The translations under genes and the position numbers were made by a program. From positions 169,134,518 to 169,198,517 of the forward strand of contig CM061067.1 in assembly GCA_030762895.1 (NCBI GenBank): a stretch of 64,000 nucleotides of DNA, in the 5' to 3' direction. Below, piece by piece: positions 10,868-23,135 of this stretch (positions within the stretch are counted from its first letter, which is position 1; each line of letters opens with the position of its first letter). Source of the stretch: Sophora flavescens (taxonomy: Eukaryota > Streptophyta > Magnoliopsida > Fabales > Fabaceae). The notes under the pieces were generated by a model. That model saw only the letters and a list, made by a program, of their open reading frames with translations. It did no database searches and was not told the DNA's origin.

Positions 10868-11650
10868 TCATGTCCAGAGGGCATCTTTCTTTAGTTTTTG
10901 TTGAAGCGTCCTTCTTTCTGATGCAAGATTCCTGATGAAACCTTCATTTGAAATATATGTTAATAGTACATGGCGAATTTTGGTACAAATTAAGCTAATT
11001 ATCTCACCACGGTTCAGCTGGCGGGACTTTGATAGGTTTGAGTAAGTACATTCAGAAAAATGAGTAATTGGGATTTTGATAATTTCACGTTTTTGTTTTT
11101 GACGATAAAGATATGGTGTCTTTAGGGTAATATATTCCAGATATTGACAAAACGGTGCGTATAGCCGTAAGAAATTATTTCCAATAATTATATCTATTCT
11201 TGTTTCTTGTTTATATATCGTAGGTATGATAAATATTTTTTCTTGTATTATCAAAGTAATTCTTTTTGCTATCCAATATAGAGGATGTATGGAACCATCT
11301 GCAATCTGTATTTTTAGTGGTTTTTCTAATTTTTCCCATTTATCAAGAAGTGCTTCTGTCGCAAGATAAAGACTTGCTCCCGTATCTATATATGCTTCAG
11401 TCTCCCTATTACTTATCTGTATTTGTATATAAGTATTATTCAGATTCTGTTTCTTCTGAAGATAGTTTATTTTCTGTTTATTCATATATACTCACTCCCG
11501 AATCACTTAGTTCTTCTTCTAAAGGTTCAAGTTCATATATTTGGAAAACCTGTTTTATTAATTTTGTTTTTCTTTAAAATCTTTCTCTTTTCTTTGAGGG
11601 CATTCATTGGCATAATGTCCTTCAATATTACATATCCAACAGGCACATTT
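10868..11650 (-). pseudogene. Endogenous pararetrovirus (Caulimoviridae-like) fragment: zinc knuckle and aspartic protease
   Basis: Minus strand. A CCHC zinc knuckle (C-x2-C-x4-H-x4-C) lies about 11600-11646, with the basic, Gln-rich context typical of a pararetrovirus coat protein. An open stretch of 205 codons (10868-11485) follows with a retropepsin motif DTGAS near its start and an IIGNNF motif some 65 residues later, as in the protease at the N-terminus of the polymerase polyprotein. Coat-type knuckle followed by protease is the gene order of plant pararetroviruses. Frame changes separate the two parts, and no reverse transcriptase follows downstream (the strand runs into unrelated repeats), so this is a decayed integrated fragment. 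The genus cannot be assigned from this piece. A Ty3/gypsy origin is less likely given the knuckle and IIGNNF context. Confidence 0.7.
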
Positions 11651-12339
11651 CTTTTTTTCCCTTTTGGCAGTATTATCTTGGTGTCAATTTCTTTCTTCTC
11701 AAATATTTCTTCTTATTATTTTTATAATAAGTTTTCTTTTTTAGCATAAGTTATTCGTAAGTTTGGGTTTTTATAGTATTTTCTCTTTCTTTTTATTATT
11801 TTATCGCAACCATATTTTCCTGATTTTTCTATTTCTGGAATATCACATCAAATGACAATACTTCCTTTATTCAGTTGCTTTATTGTTTCTCGATTAAGAC
11901 ATCGTTCCCTTTACTCGTATATGCTTTGTTTTATTATTAAAACTCTAATCATTGTTTTATTTAGTGCCTTGGATAAATCTAGTGGTTCAGAATTAATGAA
12001 AGTTAGGTGACTTTCAAATTTTTAAAGTCAGGGGATTCTATTCCATAAATCGCGTATGCCAAATTTGGGCGGATTTGTTCCAGTTAGCAGTGAAAATAGA
12101 TAAATGGCAGTGCATAATGATAGCATATGTCAGTCGACGCGACGTAGTACCAATTCCAAAAAGGGAGAAGATTTTTACACAGTATATTCGTTTACTTTTC
12201 CAATAAAATATTGTACTTGACTCGTGCTTGTTTTTCACGTGAGAATTTGTTAACACTGTATGAAGATGATTTTCAGTAATTTTTCCCCCAATTTTGACAT
12301 ACCCTTGTATACCAATCTTTTACCCAAGAAAGTCAATAA

Positions 12340-12342
<3 letters not shown>
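11651..12342. other. AT-rich spacer, possibly more pararetrovirus-derived sequence
   Basis: The minus strand upstream of the zinc knuckle is Lys/Asn-rich in several frames with stops, consistent with decayed coat-protein sequence up to about 11990. I see nothing clear beyond that. Confidence 0.3.

Positions 12343-12373
<31 letters not shown>
12343..12373. repeat. (TA)n microsatellite
   Basis: About fifteen TA dinucleotides in a row. Confidence 0.95.
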
Positions 12374-12376
<3 letters not shown>

Positions 12377-12872
12377 CATATATACTTATTGTTTACAAAA
12401 TATATTTAAATACTTATAACCTATAGTAACACCTTATGTCTAGCAACAATTTTATTATTTACACAAACTGGTTCGACAATGCCACACGACTAAAATAATA
12501 CTATATATACCCCTGCAACACTTATCACTTATAGAGGTCTACATATAAGCTATAGTGGTGGACTAGACAAGACAAGACGTGTTGGTAATTTCTACACGCC
12601 AAAAGATAAATTGTACATAATTTACATTCCCGAAAAATCATAAAGTCACAATGTCCTTGTGTCAGACCATTCCCCATACACTGTTATCAGGTTTTATTAA
12701 CTTTATTTTGGTCAAATCTGTACGTATTTCATCTTGTTATCGGTTATTGAACCCTTTTTAATATTCTAGTGATGTTAAATATATGTTACGTTTGTAGTAC
12801 CCTCCATATACTCCAAATCTTTCAACTAACCCCAAGTGCAAACCCATTTCTATTCTCCACGCACAGCGACCA
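12374..12872. other. Upstream region of the viroplasmin-like ORF
   Basis: AT-rich, with no convincing coding sequence. No TATA box stands out from the general AT background. Confidence 0.35.
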
Positions 12873-13334
12873 ATGGACCGCTTCAATGGACATTATCAAA
12901 GTCAGGTACCCCAATTTGTTCTGGTGTTTGGTAGGAAGAAGAAGAAGACTTATGTGGTCTATGCTGGAAGGACACCAGGGATTTACCATACATGGCATGA
13001 ATGCCATATGCAGGTGAATGGTTTTAGTAGGTCATCGTATGAATCTTTTGAGACTCTTGAAGAGGTCGAGGCACATTGGTGGTACTTTTGTCAGTAAGGT
13101 GTTCGTCGCCCAGGCATAACCTTTGTTGGTGTCGCTGTCTCAGGTTCTAATCCTGCAGGTCCATCCCAACCAAATGTATCAACACAGGAAAGCTATGCAT
13201 TCTATAGTGAACCTGGACCGAGTTCCTCTCAGTTTTTCAACGACCCTTCAATGGGTACCAACAACGACGGCCAAGACTTCCTCCAGGGGTTTGTTCGTGG
13301 AATGTTGGTGGCCATGTTGCTAAGTCACAACTAG
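12873..13334 (+). pseudogene. Viroplasmin / RNase H1 N-terminal domain protein, one premature stop
   Basis: A 154-codon frame from ATG at 12873 to TAG at 13332-13334 is interrupted once, by TAA at 13095-13097. Residues about 24-70 (YVVYAGRTPGIYHTWHEC, VNGFSRSSYESF, LEEVEAHW) match the small domain shared by caulimovirus viroplasmin and the N-terminus of eukaryotic RNase H1, which binds RNA/DNA hybrids. The rest is Ser/Pro/Asn-rich and ends LVAMLLSHN. No RNase H catalytic domain follows. In plants this domain is often found in ORFs of mobile elements; here it sits upstream of an Ulp1-like gene on the same strand, which suggests they belong to one transposable unit. An exon of a larger gene is an alternative. 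Confidence 0.7.
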
Positions 13335-14452
13335 TGTTGTTCCAGTGATACCACCCATTCAGTTGATAAAAGATGGACTTGTTAATAGTTGTATGTTGTA
13401 TGTTCATGGTGTTTAACGGATGGTGTGTGTCTAAATCATGTTTTAGCTCTGTTTTGAAGTCTGTGTGTTTCCACCAACCATCACTGCTTCATAGGTTAGG
13501 GTGGGTTTAGCTTACTTGGTGTTTTGATGTTGTCGGACTCAGTAGCGTGATATCGTATTAATGTGTTTAATTATGGTGTGAATGTTATGATTATGTGAAT
13601 GTTAAATATTCCGTTGTGTGTTATACACAATGCATATGTAGATTATATGGACATTAATCAGCGAGTTATAAATCGACCTCACTTAATAACTCGCAATGTG
13701 GCTATGTAGATATACATTTTAATGCTTAACATTTGACCAAAATAACTCAAACAAAAAAAATAATAAAACAAAGGTTTTGCTTTGTTCCAACATGCATTAT
13801 ATTTACTAATGTATATGTTTTATTCATGTTTAATTGTAATCACCTATCTATACCTGTGGTAATTTAAATGTAACCACTTTAACGTTAAATTATTTATATT
13901 TTAATACAACGAACGGTACTATATCCAAATTTTAGATTATATCATAAAGGATAGGGCTCGCACGGGGCGGACTTCATATGCTAGGTCAATCTAAATTCGA
14001 TTTATAATCAACCCAACGTGATCAACTAGAAAATCAACAATTCAAAAAAAAAAAATCTATAAGTTTACGTGGCAATCAACAATTCAAAATGGGTGATAAA
14101 ACCCGGGTTGTTTTGGCAACCCTCGTATTTTTTTTTTGGACTCATTTAGCATCCCTCAACATTTCAATAAACTTTACTCTATTAAATTATATTATATATT
14201 ATATGTTTATTCAATGCAATGATTACGGAAATGCAGCATGCCTTGCTACACACGGATTTCAATTATGGCGCCAGTGTCTAATGCAACTCATATGGAGCTT
14301 CATTTTGGCGGTAGAAGCAGCCCTGTAAGTAGAATTAAATGCATCCCCGGGCTAACCAGACAAGTCAAGTCATAGACCTTATAGTGTTAAACCGAAGAGC
14401 AATTGTACCGTAAACCAAAAAAAAAAAGGACTCCGGGATTATATATATACAG
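13335..14452. other. Spacer between viroplasmin-like ORF and Ulp1-like gene
   Basis: AT-rich, no clear gene. It could hold the 3' end of the upstream transcript and the promoter or first intron of the downstream gene. Confidence 0.35.
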
Positions 14453-16608
14453 CAGTGGTTTTACAAGCCATTAATACTGCGTGCGAACAATCATCCTTCA
14501 AAAGCTCTTGTAGCGACTCAAATGAAATCAATGGAGTCGGTCCAAATAATAAATGAGTCCGATCTACCTTATGCAGATGTTGCGCAGTGTCAACCACAGA
14601 CAAGAAATAAAGAAAAAACTCAGGTTTGGTCCCCCAGTGTACAAAGTTGTGATAAATGTCGTTACATCTAACATTTTGCCTGTAAAAATTATCAACGGAA
14701 TTTAATTTTTCTGTTCAAATGTTCATTTGCAGCCAATGAATATAGATGATGATGATGATGATGCAAACTCGGTGCAGGGCGACTCACCCTCATATGAAAA
14801 GATAATGTTCCGGATGGAGGTTTATTCATTGCTATATTTAGCTCGTCCATTTGTTAAATGTTCAGATGAATGAACATCTTTGTTTATGATGTGACATAAC
14901 CAGAATAAATCTTGTATTCCTATTTTCGTGGACCTCATGTACCTGTTAACACATTAAAAATAAAAATTAGCATTTCTATATCATAGTTTGAATTCGAAAA
15001 TCATATTAATGGTTCTTAATAACACCATTTCCGTTAATGGTGCCCAACTATTAAATTAGAGCGTCTACATGTCTTTTTTACATTGTTATAGAAATAGGTT
15101 TCTGTTGAATGCGTCAAACACAGAATGGATTGTATATATTGTTATGACATGCATACACACTTGGTTTAAAGTATAGGCACCATATTATTAACTTGCTAAT
15201 GTTGAACCAAGATACAAAAAATATTTTTAGACAGCACGTTGTATACATTGGTTCCAGAGATCTAGCAGGTTTTTTATTTCTTTCCACAAATGGTTGCAGG
15301 GGATTGAAAACAAATTAGGTTCCATTTTAGATGACATTGAAGGCATTAGGGTTACAGTGACATCGATGCAAACATTCATTTGCAAGGTATCAAATGTTGA
15401 ACAACCAAATGCAAACCCTAATGATGAAATACTTGACCATGCGGGTTGTGAAAAGTCCAAACCCGTTGTTGATAAGGTAAAGGAGTTTGTTTCGGGGTCG
15501 ACACCTTCAAAACACCAACAGAGAATCGTAGAATAGGTGTTGTGGACGATATATACAATGATTTGTTGGCAAACACAGACGTTATGGATCTTTCGGATGA
15601 TGACGAGGGAATTTACCATCTCAGATCTATGAGCAACATCGACATATTTGGACTAGGAAAGAAAGCCAACATGATGGGTTCAAACTCGGTAAAGGGTTGG
15701 GATAGGCTTAAAGTGCCAAACATTACTCCCAATAACCTTGACACATTCAAAGTAAATTACCATCCTATAGTTGTCATCACGTAAGTATGTTTTATTATAA
15801 CTAATACCATCATTAATGGAACAATGTCTAATGTAACAGAAAGAGGTCGTTACACAAAGGAATGACCAAGGCGGCAAGCGGAAAATATTATTCCCAACAA
15901 CTACAACAACAAAGAAGTCACCAAGGATGGGTATGAATCAAGGGGCAAAGAGCCTTAGCGAGCGGCTTGCCAAAGCTGGATCAAATACACAGAATGAGAA
16001 TACACAACAAAAACCTAAGACTTCAGCAACAATGAATAAGTTGGAAATAAATGTTGGTTACGTGCTACCACCGGTTAGCATTCTAACATCTTTATTTCAA
16101 TTTGTAACATGTGATCTCCCTAGAAGGCATGTTGGGGATGCATGGTGTTAATTAAATGTTAACCCAATACTGTCTGGGGTTCAAACCTTACATTCGTGCC
16201 ATGCAGAACATCAACTCCATGTTCATGCCAACACCAGACATGGAGCTCACCAAAAAGGAGATGCAGGTGTCTGCATTTATTTTTTGCCAAGACTTCAACC
16301 ATAGGTACACATAATCTCTCGCGTATTACTTACCATTCAATGCCTTATCATGTACTATGATGCAAATCTGATTCCTCATAATTTGTTACCATTGCCAAGT
16401 GACATACTGTTTCAACATAAGGCACATAGTTTAAAGAGAAGCGAGTTTCAAAGTCTTTGTCCCTCCAATGAAATATCCATGAAGGTATCAAAGATCCTTA
16501 ATTTTTCCACAACATTTTGCATATCAATAAGTGAATACTGAAAATGTGAGCTAAATTTTGAAATTCCATTTCAGATTATTGAGATGGTTGCACTTAAGCA
16601 ATCATGGG

Positions 16609-19600
16609 TGTAACACCCCGATTTTCGCTGCTTTATAATGTCGGTAATAAATATATAAATATATATTTTTATCCGAGACTTAGAAAATGATTTTGGATAA
16701 ACCAAAGTCATTTCCTTGTTATACTTATTTTCATTAGGTTACGGGGAAGTTTTTGGTTGAAAATTCAGACGGAAACCGGTCTGTCGTTTTCTGTGTTTTC
16801 ACTGACAGTAAAAGTTTACTGCTCATAAGACCTAATTTTAACTCATGAACGAGATGAAAAATGTTTTTATCGTATTTACTACGATATTGGAAGTTTTGAA
16901 AATTTTGGTAAAAAAAATTAAAATATTATATTTGTTGCGGGCGTATACGTCGAGATATCTCTAGGAAAAGCTTGCGCCAGATGATCCAAGGAGTCGGCAA
17001 TGGAGCTGAGGTGATGGATTTGACCGACTTGATGAGCATTTATGACGAGCTTATCCGAGTCATAATGGCCACAATGGCGCATTTATGGCGGAAGGTATCT
17101 TTTGCCTGGAAATGACCATTTTACCCTTGGCTCTTCATGAAAATTACAAGCCATGCCATTGAGAATTTTGACCAAATCCACCCAAAACCCATGGCTTCCT
17201 AATCCATTCCAAACACTTGGACATCACTTTTCCTAAGCCATAAATGAGCATTTATGTTAAGAGGATAAGTTATAAGGCAAAGTCATTCTCTCATCAATCA
17301 CCCGAAACTGCCACGAAATTCTGACCAATTTCTACTCTGAATCTCGAAAAACTTTCAACATAAAAGTTGTTCATCTTTCTCTCTTATTTCCAACTACATA
17401 AAGATCATCCAAAACGGATAAGTATGTTGAGAGATATGACCAAATTTCTAAAACTATTCTAAATCCTCATCATGTTCATCTTTCTCTCTAAGTTTCTCAA
17501 GAACACCATGAGAAATTTGTGAAAAACATCATCCAAATCATCATTTTCTTTGATAATCAAGAGGTAGTATCTCTTAATCTTGCTATTCTAAGCTTTTCTC
17601 TTCACAAGATTCTTGAGTTTATGCCTTTGATCATCATGTTCTTCATAAGATTCAAAGTTCATGAAGCTAACTTCAAAAATTCATAACTAATTCTAGAAAA
17701 ATCCTTTTGACATGAAACCAATTGCTATGATCTTATAATCATCTCTATTTTCATTATATAGAAGCATAAAATCATGAGAAATTTCTTTACTTGATTTCTG
17801 GACTGGGCCGAACCTAGGTCAATGTTGTGTTCATAGGATTTGTTTCATTTTCATGTCTTGATTCATGATTCAATCTTTTAGTACCTTGATAGTTCTTGTA
17901 TGTAAGTACATAGAAGATCAAAAAATCAAACCCTAACCTATTTGTTTCATAAAGGCCGAAACCCTAGCTATGAATATTTGATGGATTTTTGTTTCAAATG
18001 TTGTCTAGTAACACTTTAATCCAACTCTAGGTTTTGTATGTTGATTAAATCCAAGAGTTTAGAAATTTTAGAGATTTCTAACCCCAAACTCAGCCCTTGG
18101 ACGAAACCCTAGTTCTTGGAACTAGATGAGTTTTAGTTCATGTTCTTGGTTCATGATCTTAGATTAAGTGCTTAATCATGTTTAAGTTACTTATGGATCA
18201 TAAATCCCTAAGTTAACAAAATTTTAACATTTCTAACCTAGAAAAGTTGTTGAGGCCGAACCTTAACCTCCATGAGTCAAGTATGTTTTTGTTTGATTTG
18301 ATTTATTTTGGTTGCAATTCGTTATGAAGGAATCAATCGGATTGGTTTGACCTAAAGCCAACGGAGGAAACCAGATCAAATCGGGAGATTATTTGAAACC
18401 GTTAGTTCAAGTCTCCAAGAGGTAAGGGGATCTTACCTGAGGGATTTTTCTCAATAACTATTTGTTTTTAGTGTGGTTTATATGATTTATCTGTGGTTGT
18501 GGTTATTTGTTTTGTTGTTTACGTTGTGTTGTTTATCTGTGTATCGGTGTTTGATCTGTTTTTAATTTATTTAATTATCTGCAGTCGTATATGATATTGT
18601 TATGATGCATGATCTGTCTAGGGATATAATTATGATAATTGTTGTTGAATGTTATTTGTGAGTGTTGTTTGAGAAGCCTGACAATGGTCAGTGCACAACC
18701 GATTAATCAGATAAAAACTTTAATAAGCTGTGTAAATTATATTCAATGTTTTATGGGAAATGTTGGAAGATGAGAGTGGTGGAAAATATTATTTTGGAAA
18801 AATAATGAGTTTTGAGAATTATTATTATTTTAATGATTTGTTAGTGTAAAAGTAATTTATGAGTCACAATGAGAGCGAAATCGTGAAAATATTTTTGCAC
18901 TGCTAAGTTTTACGTAAGAAATTCCGGAATATTATAAAATAGTATTTTATGAAATTAATGGGTGAAAATAAGTTAATTATGATTTTATAAAATTAATTAA
19001 GTGGAAAAATCTAAATTTTGGCTTAAAAAGATTTTAAAATGAAAAGTGACGGCAAATTTGGAAAAGTGTAGACGACAAGAATTTTGAAACGGCAGTGCAT
19101 ATTTTGAGGAAGTTAAAACCTCAAGTGACTCATTAGTTTGTGAAAAACTAAGTTTTATTATTTAAGGATTTTATTAATGAATTTCCAATTTGAAAAGAAT
19201 TTCTGAAAATCAAGAATTAATTCAACCGTTTTGAAAGTGCAGTTGAACTTAGTAACCGAGACGTCGGGGTACTAAGGTTCTGTGTTGTTATGAACTTGGG
19301 GTCATTTGGGCTTTGAGGTTCTGTACTGTATACGTGGTGTATACCGTATTTAAACATTTAAGATGTTTTCTATTACCACGAACCTAAGACTGGTGCATCG
19401 GTCGAGAGGTGTCGTGATTGAGCACTCGGACTGTGAGGTCCTGTGTTTTAATGAAAGTTTTAAGGATGTTAAAACTGTGTGAGTCGTAAGCCATTTTGAG
19501 CTTCAGCAAAGAAAGATTGAACACAAAGAAAATTGTCAAGAACAAAGTATTTTTGCATGCATTTGGCAGACGTGCCGTTATGTTGTGACTGCGTGTGTGT

Positions 19601-20354
19601 GACTGTGCGTCTGTGACTGCGCGTCTGTGATTGCATGTCTGTGATTGTGCGTCTGTGACTGTGCGTCTGTGACTACTTGTCTATGGCTGTGGGCCTGTAA
19701 CTATCGAGTCTGATCAACTCATCACAATGTTGGAGATATCTCATGAGATTAAGTGTGAATGTTTAGATGATGAATTGAAGTGTTCATGCATAGTTTTCCA
19801 ACGTTGATGTTTGGGGTGTGGAACCCATTGATAAACTGTATGTTATAATAAGGATTGCTTATGTTGTTATAAATATGTATATGTGTATGTGTCTTCTTTT
19901 GTGCAAGCATTTAGTTATCGTGTTAAATCCATATATTGGCGTCTCACCCTTACAAACATATCAGAGTCGCACAAGGGGTATGACCTCTACAAGAAGGAGA
20001 AGGTTGTCTAGTTCGGGGCATGCTGTTGCTGCTTCTATGGGTGGTAGTGTCAGTTAGTTACGACCAGCTTAGGTCCTATTGTGTTATATTAAGTTTTAAG
20101 AATAAATTAAACTGGTAAGGATCTAGGTGTGAAAACATATGAGGCAGTATAGTTGTATAACTTATATACAATATGTATTTAAGTGTGGTTTGATTTAGTT
20201 GTTGTTGTCTTGAGGACTAAAAGAAAAAAAAATTATCACCATATTTTGAAAAGATGAACGTTGAGAAAATAATATTTTCCGAAAGTAACCAGCAAATTTA
20301 AGTTTTATTTCTGCAAACGGGTAAACATGTGATGACCCGAGTTAGGGTGTCACA
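16609..20354 (+). mobile_element. Solo LTR E, 3.7 kb, chromovirus-like
   Basis: It starts TGTAACACCCCG and ends GGGTGTCACA, with 5-bp duplications ATGGG at 16604-16608 and 20355-20359. Joining the flanks restores an open Ulp1-like exon. Length, TGTAACACCC start and lack of internal coding fit a solo LTR of a long-LTR chromovirus (Tekay/Del type). Orientation is judged from the TGTAACACCCC start and is tentative. A small direct-repeat block of GTCTGTGACTG words lies at 19580-19690. Confidence 0.85.
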
Positions 20355-20418
20355 ATGGGCGCAACAATATAATGCATCAATCGCGACATGGTTTTTGCCT
20401 CCTACATTCTCGGTAAGG

Positions 20419-20423
<5 letters not shown>

Positions 20424-20488
<65 letters not shown>
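20424..20488. repeat. (CT)n(CA)n microsatellite
   Basis: About fifteen CT then about seventeen CA dinucleotides, inside an intron of the Ulp1-like gene. It is probably length-polymorphic. Confidence 0.95.
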
Positions 20489-20494
<6 letters not shown>

Positions 20495-21482
20495 TATAGC
20501 ACTTTGGTGACAGCAACCAACAATGTTATAATACCATCTAACGAAATTTGTTTCATACTGGAACCCTCTTCAGGATATGGTTATGAAAGGAGAGGCACAT
20601 CCAATACGTGATATATCATGTGACTTCATATTACAATGGATTCCACCAACTAAAACTCTGTCTTATGTATGTCTGACTTGGGTTATCTTATTTGAAATCC
20701 TTATTTGCCATTTACTTTTGTTAAAGGGTTAATTAATGAAGTTTCACAATGCAGATATATGTTCCCTTTCGCGAAGAAAATGGTCACTGGTTCCTTATGG
20801 TTATTTCTATTAAGCAGAGAAAAATTTATAAACTTGACTTCAATCCAGAGCCAGCGGGGACTATAGAAAGGGAACGAAGCATGCATGAAGTAGTATGTCA
20901 TGTTTGTCAATTTAATTTAGGTATACTTCCTCTCCCATTATGAGTATGATGACTCTTACTTTGATTTTGTCTTTAGTGTCTTGCCCTTACTAGTATTATG
21001 GATGTTGGATATTACCCAAACAAGTCGGTCCCCAAGAGCAATCAGTTTGTTACATGGCCAATGTTAGATGCTACTGGTATACCCAAATGTCACAGGTAAT
21101 AGTATCGAGCTTAACGTTAATAGTGCAAGAATCGAAATGTGTAACCTATTATCGTGTGTATCCAACCAGTCAAATTAAAACTTTGTTATTCCTAAACAGT
21201 CTCAACTCAGCTGCATGGGTTCTTGAGTGGATTGAAATTGGACAAGGATTCCAGCCAAACATGATAGGAGTGGTAACATACCCATACGCCTTCATTAATT
21301 TTTCCCTTTCAAATGTGTTTTTTTGCATACTGATCTTCTTACTTGTCTCTTAAACAACTTAGCTTCAAGAGAACAAGGTTAGGATGAAGACAGCAATTGG
21401 TTTGGTACTTCACGAAATGAACGACTTCCAGAGAGTCATAGCTACCAATGTTGAAGCTATGTGGAGCACTCAAGGGAAGTAA

Positions 21483-22556
21483 ATGAATGAACATACATTA
21501 GCACCAGGGCTGTGAATCAGTGTCTCCTTTTTGAGTCTTAGACACTTTTTGGGAGAGCTTTGCTTGAATAGAAGAACCCAATCATTGTGGCAAATATTGA
21601 AATCACTTATATCCATATTGCCCTTTTGTTCTGTAATAGGTTGTAAATTGTAGTGCAACATGGTCACTAATGTGTATGACCATGAACCTTCATATCAATC
21701 GTCAATATTTGACATATTTTGCTACCGAACATCACAAGACTTACTGTTGTGGCATGTCAGTAGATTAGCAGTTCTTGTTTTTCCAATATCACAAATATTC
21801 ATCATTATGACATTCTGGATTTATTTGTGTATGTGTTTCATATGGATAAATGACAATGCATACGCATAAATGAATTCGTATATTGAAATGAGGAGTGTAT
21901 TCGTGAAAAAATACACAACTTTCGACTTGGCCCACAATCATTATTTGGGTTGGTCCAATCATCAGTACCTTTGTCAAAATTTATAAAAAACTAGATTTAC
22001 CATTTTATCTTTCTGATCAGAAATGGACATAATTATCTTGGCCCAAATCACTTTATTTATTTGGGTTGGGGCCTACAGACAATAAATGTGTACAAGTCAA
22101 TTAAAAAGCCCAAAATCGCCACAGTATATTGGTAAAACCAGAAACATGGTACATATGTAAACTAGGCCCATATCTGCTATTTATCCATATCTAGCAGAAG
22201 GCCCATAAAGCTTGGTCTTAAACATCATTCATAACACTATTAAAGTCTATAGCGCAAGTGTGACCATATATTTAACTTTAAAATGTACATGATGAAGCCC
22301 ACACATGCCCCATGAGGCTGCCACGAACTTATAAAACATTCATTCCATAAACATCTGCCCAACTCTTATACATAAATCAAAAAAACATCTTCAATTACCA
22401 CGTAATTTATATCATACTTAACAACAACATGTTCAACCAGACATTCTGTAAGACTAAGCCCTCATTTATGTTTTGATGTATGACAAAAAAAGTGTATTTT
22501 GCATAAGATTTTTAATTTTCACTACGTACTCATTTCGTGTTAAGTTGCATGCAAGA
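21483..22556. other. 3' flank of the Ulp1-like gene
   Basis: AT-rich sequence with several GGCCCA words; no coding region seen. It may contain the transcript end. Confidence 0.4.
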
Positions 22557-23135
22557 TCACTCGTTCAACAAATCAAAACTAGCGCACGTCCAACACAGGG
22601 AAAATATAAGTGCTCGTCCAATGAAGTGAACCAAGAATGACGTCCAACAAAGTAAAGAGCTGAAGTCCAATGAACAATTAAAACTGCTGTCGTCCACTGA
22701 AAGAGCACATGAAGCGCGTCCACTGAAAGAAAAAGAAGATTTCGTCTGCTGACGTGGCACAGAAGCGCGTTCACTGAAAGAAACAGAAGATTTCGTCTGC
22801 TGACGTGGCACAGGAGCGCGTCGAATGGAAGTAAAGAAAACACGCGTCCACTAATGTAAAAAGGAGCTCGCGTCCACTGATATAACAGAAGCACGCGTCC
22901 ACTGATGTAAAAGAAGAGCGCATCCACTGATATAACAGAAGCACGCATCCATTGATGCAAAAGAAGAGCGCATCCACAAAGGATACCTCGTCCACTTACA
23001 GTAACACTTGGAGCTCGTCAACTAAATGATACACGCTAGAAGCTCCGTCCACTTACATGGTATATAAAGCTCGTCTACAAATTACAGCCCGTCCAATTAC
23101 CTTGAGCTAATACTCCCGTCTGCTGACGTGGCAAA
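22557..23135 (-). repeat. Degenerate 22-33-bp array, CGTCCACTGA type (inverted relative to 7980-8270)
   Basis: About twenty units of the type GCGTCCACTGATGTAAAAGAAG, several with TCTGCTGACGTGGCA. Read on the minus strand it gives AGTGGACGCG...CTTCTGTTA, close to the units at 7980-8270. It could be the subterminal repeat of a large element with inverted ends, or part of a copia-type LTR whose remainder continues across 23136-23343 and 43420-44200. Confidence 0.8.

Larger units (their letters stand above)
14453..21482 (+). pseudogene. Ulp1 (C48) protease-like gene of a plant transposon, broken
   Basis: Exons with matching splice sites are readable at about 14453-14623, 14733-14819, 15300-15780, 15840-16073, 16124-16304, 16400-16484, 16575-16608 plus 20360-20412, 20574-20666, 20755-20892, 20977-21095, 21200-21272 and 21363-21482 (TAA). 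The late exons give LKRSEFQSLCPSNEIS, then IYVPFREENGHWFLMVIS with the catalytic-type His and a following LDFNP Asp, then WVLEWIEIG and VRMKTAIGLVLHEMND. This is the layout of Ulp1/SENP-like cysteine proteases carried by plant MULEs (Kaonashi type). Where the nucleophilic Cys (DCG) is expected, the sequence reads NSAAW, so activity looks lost. Damage includes a one-base loss in an A run near 15512, stops at the start of the 16124 exon, a phase mismatch at the 15780/15840 junction, and a solo LTR in the exon at 16575. Exon limits are read by eye. Confidence 0.7.

Noticed and set aside
22557..22995. Several overlapping minus-strand frames of 70-130 codons
   Set aside because: They come from the tandem repeat with few stops; the products only repeat the unit.
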